Shown: piece by piece, positions 14,745 through 18,612 of the stretch
How positions within the stretch are numbered: position 1 is the first letter of the stretch
Layout: every line of letters begins with the position of its first letter
NCBI GenBank assembly: GCA_013290035.1
Contig: JABCYT010000002.1
Location: forward strand, 1-18,612
DNA length: 18,612 nucleotides
Direction of reading: 5' to 3'
Source: Alphaproteobacteria bacterium
Lineage (GTDB): Bacteria > Pseudomonadota > Alphaproteobacteria > Reyranellales > Reyranellaceae
Program-made: the position numbers and the translations under genes
The notes under the pieces: generated by a model
Database searches by the model: none
The model's input: only the letters and a program-made list of their open reading frames with translations
Told to the model about the DNA's origin: nothing

Positions 14745-14828
14745 CTAGCCGGCGGCGGCCAGCAGCGTGGAAAGGACCTTTCGGCTCACCTGCCGAAGGC
14801 AGGCGACGATGGTGACCATGGATATCAT
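14745..14828 (-). CDS. Small ORF, 27 aa, possible leader peptide or small protein
   Basis: No family recognised. ATG at 14826-14828 is preceded by AAGGAG (14835-14840) with an ideal 6-bp spacer, the best ribosome site in this island. The frame runs 27 codons to TAG at 14745-14747. The product begins MISMVTIVACLRQ and ends LSTLLAAAG; it is hydrophobic/amphipathic with basic residues R12, R16 and K17 in the middle and one Cys (C10). An operator-like palindrome lies 18-31 bp upstream. The ORF holds two mutually exclusive hairpins (see the separate entry). It could be a regulatory leader for DUF4242 expression, a small membrane-active peptide, or the remnant of a longer gene. Support is the ribosome site and position only. 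Confidence 0.5.
   Translation of the reverse strand: MISMVTIVACLRQVSRKVLSTLLAAAG
14777..14803. other. Mutually exclusive hairpins inside the 27-codon ORF
   Basis: Hairpin A pairs CCTGCC (14789-14794) with GGCAGG (14798-14803) around a three-base loop. Hairpin B pairs CCTTTCGGC (14777-14785, one bulged T) with GCCGAAGG (14792-14799) around a six-base loop. Both use bases 14792-14799, so only one can form at a time. A 13-bp palindrome GAAAGG-A-CCTTTC (14770-14782) overlaps the left arm of B. Such switching inside a short translated leader is the arrangement of attenuators. No downstream T-tract is present, so any control would be of translation or Rho access. This is inference. Confidence 0.4.
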
Positions 14829-14845
14829 ATCTAGCTCCTTTCTGT

Positions 14846-14859
14846 GATGTATATACACG
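14846..14859. promoter_or_regulatory. Operator-like palindrome, site 2 (before 27-codon ORF)
   Basis: GATGTA-TA-TACACG matches 10 of 12 arm positions of site 1; the core TGTATATACA is a perfect palindrome. It lies 18-31 bp upstream of the small ORF start. On the minus strand its core TATATA (14850-14855) is a fair -10 hexamer, which would start transcription just ahead of the ORF's AAGGAG. A matching -35 is not evident at normal spacing. A TTGGCA exists, but 22 bp away. Confidence 0.55.
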
Positions 14860-14892
14860 ACACACGCTACGCCAAACTGCCAAAACCTCTCC

Positions 14893-15321
14893 CTAGGCAA
14901 CGCGAGCGAGACTATCCAGGCTGGTGTGGGTGGCCGACCAGTCGCGATTGCCCAGCCTGCCCTTCAGCATGTCCTGCGCCTTCTTCCACAGAGGCAGCGC
15001 CTCGCGCAGCCGCGATTGGCCTTTCTTGGTGATCTCGAGAGTACGGCTGCGGCGCCATCCTTCGAGCCCGACCTTGACCAGACCTTCTCTTTCCAGGGGG
15101 CCGAGATTGCGCGTCAGCGTCGAGCGATCCATGCCAAGCACCTGAGCAAGGGCAGCGATCGACTGAGCCTCGCCCGTGCCGACTGCTACCAGCACCGAGA
15201 GCTGGGTGGCGCGCAGTCCGGTCGGCCGCAGTGCCTCGTCGTAGGCGCGCGTTACCGCCCGGGCGGCCATGCGCACCTTGTGGCAGGCGCAACTGCGTAG
15301 GAGATCCTGCTCGATCGTCAT
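14893..15321 (-). CDS. MarR family transcriptional regulator
   Basis: Winged-helix DNA-binding regulator of 142 aa, expected to act as a dimer. The N-terminal dimer helix carries C11-A-C13-H14 and KVRMAARAVTRAYDEALRPTGL. The wHTH spans about 38-99: ATQLSVLVAVG, then IAALAQVLGMD, the recognition helix RSTLTRNLGPLEREG (66-80), and the wing WRRSRTLEIT. The C-terminal helices close the dimer interface. I chose ATG 15321: GTG 15336 and ATG 15330 are in frame, but both lie inside the promoter/operator described at 15324-15337. There is no ribosome site before 15321, and the predicted transcript would begin at or next to this ATG, so it may be leaderless. The close paired cysteines suggest thiol or metal sensing. 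It probably controls itself, the 27-codon ORF and the DUF4242 gene. Confidence 0.92.
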   Translation of the reverse strand: MTIEQDLLRSCACHKVRMAARAVTRAYDEALRPTGLRATQLSVLVAVGTGEAQSIAALAQVLGMDRSTLTRNLGPLEREGLVKVGLEGWRRSRTLEITKKGQSRLREALPLWKKAQDMLKGRLGNRDWSATHTSLDSLARVA

Positions 15322-15323
15322 AT

Positions 15324-15337
15324 CGTGCATATACACA
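15324..15337. promoter_or_regulatory. Operator-like palindrome, site 3 (over marR -10)
   Basis: CGTGCA-TA-TACACA has the same 6+2+6 architecture as sites 1 and 2, with 10 of 12 arm positions of the consensus CGTGTA-NN-TACACG. On the minus strand it covers the whole -10 hexamer TATATG (15328-15333) of the marR promoter. It ends 3 bp before the chosen start codon. Binding here would shut off marR, which is the usual autoregulation of MarR repressors. The binding itself is inferred. Confidence 0.55.
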
Positions 15338-15356
15338 TGACGAGCGACACCGTCAA
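15328..15356 (-). promoter_or_regulatory. Sigma70-type promoter of marR
   Basis: On the minus strand TTGACG (15356-15351) and TATATG (15333-15328) are separated by exactly 17 bp, a good -35/-10 pair and the clearest promoter in the window. The expected transcription start, 6-8 bp downstream of the -10, falls on or next to the ATG at 15321. The -35 lies within 20 bp downstream of the stop codon of the permease gene (15376), so marR has its own promoter despite sitting directly behind the importer operon. Confidence 0.6.
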
Positions 15357-15375
15357 GCCGTCCCGACAGGCGCGT

Positions 15376-16152
15376 CTAGCTCACGAGCTCGCCGCGGAAC
15401 GCCCAGCGGGTCATGCGTTTTTCGACCAGGGCGCAGACCGCGTACATCAGCACGCCCATGATGGCGATGGCGAACAGGCCGGCGAAGGTGGTGGGCGCGT
15501 CGTTGCGCGCGCCGGCTGACAACATCAGGAAGCCGATGCCGCGGTTGCCGCCCACGGTCTCGGCGATCACCGAGCCGATGAAGGCGAGCGTGATCGCCAC
15601 TTTCAGGCTGGCGAACAGGTAGGGCATGGCGCGCGGGATGCCGACCTTGGTCAGGATCTCGGTGCGCGTGGCGCCCAGACTGCGGAGGACGTCGCGCATC
15701 TCGGGCTCGATGGTGGCGAGGCCCGTGGCGACGTTGACGACGATGGGGAAGAAGCTGATGACGAAGGCGGTGATGACGGCGGGTAGCGAGCCGACGCCGA
15801 CCCAGATCATCAGGATCGGCACCAGCGCCACCTTGGGGATGGCGTTGAAGGCGATCAGCAGGGGGTAAAGGCCGGAATAGACGAAGGACGAGGCGCCGAT
15901 CGCCAGGCCCAGCAACAGGCCGCCGGTGATCGCCAGCAGGAAGCCGATCACCGTCGTCCACAACGTGTCCCAGCAGTACGCCATCAGGATGTCGAAACGG
16001 GCCACGAACACCGTGAAGATCTTGGTAGGCCTCGGCAGGATGATCTCCGGCACGTCGAAGACGATGCAGGCGATCTCCCAGATGATCAGCAGCACGAGGG
16101 TCGCCAGCCACGGCATGGCGTGCCTCAGCGCTTCGCGGCGCAGGTCGTTCAC
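15376..16152 (-). CDS. ABC transporter permease, SsuC/TauC/NMT1-associated type
   Basis: Membrane subunit of the importer encoded by this and the next two genes, 258 aa. It has about six hydrophobic segments (residues 14-33, 66-87 and 93-118 among them). The EAA coupling loop RSLGATRTEILTKVGIPRAM is at 157-176. PRPTKIF near residue 41 and AETVGGNRGIGFLM (198-210) are typical of the nitrate/sulfonate/taurine/pyrimidine-precursor class. The GTG start at 16150-16152 lies 10 bp after the ATPase stop, with GAGGA upstream. The ATG that overlaps the ATPase stop as ATGA is in another frame and closes after five codons. It is the last gene of the operon; the marR promoter begins just beyond its stop. 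Confidence 0.92.
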   Translation of the reverse strand: MNDLRREALRHAMPWLATLVLLIIWEIACIVFDVPEIILPRPTKIFTVFVARFDILMAYCWDTLWTTVIGFLLAITGGLLLGLAIGASSFVYSGLYPLLIAFNAIPKVALVPILMIWVGVGSLPAVITAFVISFFPIVVNVATGLATIEPEMRDVLRSLGATRTEILTKVGIPRAMPYLFASLKVAITLAFIGSVIAETVGGNRGIGFLMLSAGARNDAPTTFAGLFAIAIMGVLMYAVCALVEKRMTRWAFRGELVS

Positions 16153-16162
16153 GGCGCGGTCC

Positions 16163-16948
16163 TCATGGCGCGTGCTCCTGCGAGATGCGGTCGCGCAGCT
16201 CGTGGACGATTTCGACGAAATGCGGCTCGAAGGTGGTGGCGAGCGAGCGCGGCCGCGGGATATCGATCTTGCGGCTCTCCACAATGCGGCCCGGCCGGCG
16301 GCTCATGACATGGACCGTGTCGGCGAGATAGACCGCCTCGCGCAGATCGTGCGTCACCAGCACGCCGGTGAAGCGCTTTTCCAGCCACAGCGCCTGCATG
16401 ACGCCCCACAGCTCCTCGCGCGTGAAGGCGTCGAGCGCGCCGAACGGCTCGTCGAGCATCAGCAGCTCGGGCTCATGAATCAGGGCGCGGCAGAGATTGG
16501 AGCGCTGCTGCATGCCGCCCGAGAGCTGCCAGGGATAGCGCCGCGCGAAATCGGCCAAACCAACCGTGTCCAAGAGCTTCATCGCGCGCGCTTCGTATTC
16601 GGCGCGATGCCGGCGGAAGCGGCGCTTGTGCGGCTCGACCACCTCCATGGGCAGCAGGATATTGTCCATGGTGGTGCGCCACGGCATCAGCGTCGGGTTC
16701 TGGAATGCCATGCCGACACCCTTGATCGGCCCGGTAACCTTTTGGCCTGCGACCCTCACCTCGCCGCCCGACGCCGGCAGCAGGCCGGTGACGAGCTTCA
16801 TGATCGTCGACTTGCCGCAGCCCGAGGGCCCGACGACGGCGATGAACTCGCCCTTGTCGATGCCGAAGGTGGCGTCGGCCAGGGCGAGCGTGGTTTCCTT
16901 GCCGAGCCGATAGGTAAGGCTGACGCCTTTCAGGTCGACGAAGGGCAT
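16163..16948 (-). CDS. ABC transporter ATP-binding protein, SsuB/TauB type
   Basis: Cytoplasmic ATPase of 261 aa that powers the adjacent importer. Motifs in order: Walker A GPSGCGKS (40-47), Q-loop Q83 (AFQNP), the MPWRT patch typical of SsuB/TauB (88-92), signature LSGGMQQR (142-149), Walker B LLMLDEP (162-168), D-loop GALDAF and the switch His in VTHD (H200). All catalytic residues are intact. ATG 16948 follows the binding protein stop by 2 bp, so translation is coupled. Order and strand are binding protein, ATPase, permease, the normal arrangement of a complete importer. Confidence 0.95.
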   Translation of the reverse strand: MPFVDLKGVSLTYRLGKETTLALADATFGIDKGEFIAVVGPSGCGKSTIMKLVTGLLPASGGEVRVAGQKVTGPIKGVGMAFQNPTLMPWRTTMDNILLPMEVVEPHKRRFRRHRAEYEARAMKLLDTVGLADFARRYPWQLSGGMQQRSNLCRALIHEPELLMLDEPFGALDAFTREELWGVMQALWLEKRFTGVLVTHDLREAVYLADTVHVMSRRPGRIVESRKIDIPRPRSLATTFEPHFVEIVHELRDRISQEHAP

Positions 16949-16950
16949 TC

Positions 16951-17964
16951 CTACTTGGCGACCATCCTGTCGGCCTTGGGCGGCAGGTACTTGTCGGTGA
17001 ACACCTTGTCCGGCGACGGCGCCGCCGGCAGGCCGAAGGCGTCCGACACCAGCTTGACCGAGCGCGCGAAGCGCTCCGGATCGACGTCGCCCATGCCGTT
17101 CGCCTTGACGTAGGGCGTCAGCACGTTGGTCTGCAGCGAGATCTGCAGGCGCTCGGTCTCCAGCGCTTCGTCGATCAGCGGATCGCGCTTCTTGGCGGCG
17201 GCGATGCCGAGCTTGTTGTCGGCGATGACGTCCTTCCAGCCCTTGATGGTGGCGGCGATGAAGCCCTTCACCGCCTTCTCATCCTTGGCCATCTCCGGCG
17301 AGATGACGATGCCGTTGCCGTAGACGTCCATGCCGAAGTCGACGTAGCGCATGGCGACGATGTCGTCGAACTTAACGCCGCGCGCCTTGAGGTCGAGCAT
17401 CGACGAGAAATAATGGCCCGAGATGAAGTCGACGGTGCCCTGCACCAGGCTCTGTTCGCGAAGCTGCGGCGTGAGGTTGACGTGCTCCCACTTGGTGATG
17501 CCGTTCATCTTGGCGAAGGCCGGAAACAGGCGGAACGAGGCGTCGAACACCGGGGCGCCCAGCTTCTTGCCCTCGAGATCCTTCGGCACCTTGATGCCGC
17601 TCTTCTTCAGGGCATAGACGCCGAACGGCGCGAAATCGTAGGCCATGAAGACGCAGAGGACTTCCTTGCCCGGGTTCTTGGCATTGTACTCGATGGTCGA
17701 GTTCACGTCGGCGAAGCCGATCTGGTAGGCGCCGGTGGCGACCCGCTGGACCGCGCCAGCCGAGCCCTGGCCGGGATCCATCGTGACGTCGAGGCCCTCG
17801 GCCTTGTAGTAGCCCTTCTCCAGCGCCACCAGGAACGGCGCGGTCGGGCCCTGGAACACCCAGTCGAGGGTGAATTTGATCGGTGTCTGCGCCCCTGCAG
17901 GCAGCGCGCCCAATGCCAGCGCAACAGCGGCCGCGCCGCCCAGCCATTTGGCGAGTGTATTCAT
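16951..17964 (-). CDS. ABC transporter substrate-binding protein, NMT1/THI5-like
   Basis: Periplasmic receptor of 337 aa. Residues 1-25 form a Sec signal (basic start, AAAVALALGALPAGAQ cleavage region). The mature protein opens PIKFTLDWVFQGPTAPF, then has KGYYKAEGLDVTMDPG, GAYQIGFADVNS and a GKKLGAPVFDASF cleft. This is the NMT1/SsuA-like order. Relatives bind thiamine-pyrimidine precursors, riboflavin, sulfonates, nitrate or aromatic acids. The sequence does not show which; the FTLDW...APF opening is commonest among pyrimidine-precursor-like receptors. ATG 17964 has GAGGGG somewhat far upstream (about 11 bp). It is the first gene of a three-gene importer operon, 71 bp after an ABC exporter gene on the same strand. 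Confidence 0.93.
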   Translation of the reverse strand: MNTLAKWLGGAAAVALALGALPAGAQTPIKFTLDWVFQGPTAPFLVALEKGYYKAEGLDVTMDPGQGSAGAVQRVATGAYQIGFADVNSTIEYNAKNPGKEVLCVFMAYDFAPFGVYALKKSGIKVPKDLEGKKLGAPVFDASFRLFPAFAKMNGITKWEHVNLTPQLREQSLVQGTVDFISGHYFSSMLDLKARGVKFDDIVAMRYVDFGMDVYGNGIVISPEMAKDEKAVKGFIAATIKGWKDVIADNKLGIAAAKKRDPLIDEALETERLQISLQTNVLTPYVKANGMGDVDPERFARSVKLVSDAFGLPAAPSPDKVFTDKYLPPKADRMVAK

Positions 17965-18035
17965 GTCTTCTTGCCCCTCGTGAGTATCCCCGTTCGGCGA
18001 CTCTTAGGCGGGCGACGCTCATCCGCCAAGGGGTA

Positions 18036-18612
18036 TCACGCAGTTTCTATGCCAGCCTGCTGCGTGGCCACGAGCCGGGTGAAGGCGCCGCCGTGAGCCA
18101 CCAGCTCCCGATAGCCACCCTGCTCAGCGATCCGGCCATGCTCGAACACCACCACCTGGTCGGCGTCGCGGATGGTCGACAGCCGATGGGCAATGACGAA
18201 GGTGGTGCGGCCCTGCATCAGCGTCTTGAGCGCCTTCTGGATGCGCGCTTCGGTCACCGAATCGAGCGCGCTGGTCGCTTCGTCGAGGATCAGGATCGGC
18301 GGATTCTTCAGAAGGGCGCGGGCGATCGCCAGGCGCTGGCGCTCGCCGCCCGACAGCGTCATGCCGCGCTCGCCCACCAGCGTCTCGTAGCCCTGCGGCT
18401 GGCGCATGATGAAGTCGTGCGCCTCGGCGAGCTTGGCCGCCTCTTCGAGCTCGGCCTGCGTCGCGTCGGGCTTGCCGATGCGCAGATTGTCGGCGATCGA
18501 GCGGTAGAACATCGTGCTGTCCTGGAACACCACGCCGATGTTGCGACGCAGCGACTCGAGCTTGATCTCGCGATGGTCGATGCCGTCGATGCGGATGACG
18601 CCGGACTGCGCA
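18036..18612 (-). CDS. ABC exporter (MsbA/NdvA-like), C-terminal nucleotide-binding domain, cut by window edge
   Basis: Only the last 191 residues are in the window; the membrane domain and Walker A lie beyond base 18612. Visible parts, in order, are [21 protein letters not shown]-loop [13 protein letters not shown] signature, Walker [13 protein letters not shown] and the switch region IAHRLST. A normal exporter tail, [19 protein letters not shown], follows. This is the C-terminal half of a fused membrane/ATPase exporter. The [17 protein letters not shown] stretch recalls cyclic beta-glucan or lipid exporters of alphaproteobacteria, but the substrate cannot be assigned from this part. It lies upstream of the NMT1-type operon with a 71-bp gap and no obvious terminator. 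Confidence 0.93.
   Translation of the reverse strand, partial: AQSGVIRIDGIDHREIKLESLRRNIGVVFQDSTMFYRSIADNLRIGKPDATQAELEEAAKLAEAHDFIMRQPQGYETLVGERGMTLSGGERQRLAIARALLKNPPILILDEATSALDSVTEARIQKALKTLMQGRTTFVIAHRLSTIRDADQVVVFEHGRIAEQGGYRELVAHGGAFTRLVATQQAGIETA

Noticed and set aside
16147..16161. ATG overlapping the SsuB-type ATPase stop as ATGA, as a start for the permease
   Set aside because: It is in another frame and terminates after five codons. GTG 16152 continues into the permease reading frame.
18007..18027. Hairpin-like GGCGG/CCGCC pair between the ABC exporter and the NMT1-type gene as a terminator
   Set aside because: It is only a 5-bp stem with a long loop and no T-tract, so no better than expected in GC-rich DNA.
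1..18612. CRISPR arrays, insertion sequences, tRNA/rRNA genes, prophage or integrase genes
   Set aside because: I saw no regularly spaced repeats, transposase motifs, tRNA cloverleaf sequence or rRNA signatures. All sizeable gaps are accounted for.

Overview
The window is dense, GC-rich bacterial DNA, about two thirds G+C by eye. It has very short intergenic gaps, many GTG starts and a high density of solute-binding-protein ABC importers. This is the style of a metabolically versatile soil or aquatic alphaproteobacterium (Reyranella/Bradyrhizobium-like). That taxonomic reading is inference only, because there is no rRNA or tRNA in the window.

Layout. (1) 1-1902, minus strand: a branched-chain-amino-acid (HAAT) type importer, with its periplasmic binding protein followed by a LivH-type permease cut by the window edge. 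(2) 2095-5288, minus strand: a compact four-gene operon of aldose 1-epimerase, a XylB-like NAD sugar dehydrogenase (SDR), a small polytopic membrane protein, and a two-repeat DUF3592-like membrane protein. (3) 5411-14287, plus strand, divergent from (2): a Tat-exported family 1 sugar-type binding protein, two MalF/MalG-type permeases, an HpcH/HpaI aldolase, a CodA-like amidohydrolase, an ABC-F ATPase and two luciferase-like flavin oxidoreductases of different subfamilies. (4) 14288-14367: a convergent gap with a 13-bp bidirectional stem. (5) 14368-15336, minus strand: a small regulatory island with a MarR regulator, a 27-codon small ORF that fits no annotated family, and a DUF4242 (nickel-binding-like) protein. 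Three related palindromes sit just in front of the three start codons. (6) 15376-17964, minus strand: an NMT1/SsuA-type ABC importer (binding protein, ATPase, permease). (7) 18036-18612, minus strand: the C-terminal nucleotide-binding domain of an ABC exporter, cut by the window edge.

How the genes may work together. Blocks 2 and 3 share a 122-bp divergent control region. Together they suggest uptake of an aldose (block 3 importer), anomer interconversion (mutarotase), oxidation at C1 (XylB-like SDR) and a late retro-aldol step (HpcH/HpaI aldolase). That is a Dahms-like oxidative sugar route. Lactonase, dehydratase and the importer's own ATPase are absent from the window. The amidohydrolase and the two flavin enzymes do not fit a simple sugar pathway, so the true substrate may carry an amide or ring nitrogen.

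The most novel-looking part is the MarR / small ORF / DUF4242 island. It has three operator-like sites of consensus CGTGTA-NN-TACACG. One lies exactly on the -10 of a good sigma70-type marR promoter. A Shine-Dalgarno-equipped 27-aa ORF in the island contains two mutually exclusive hairpins.
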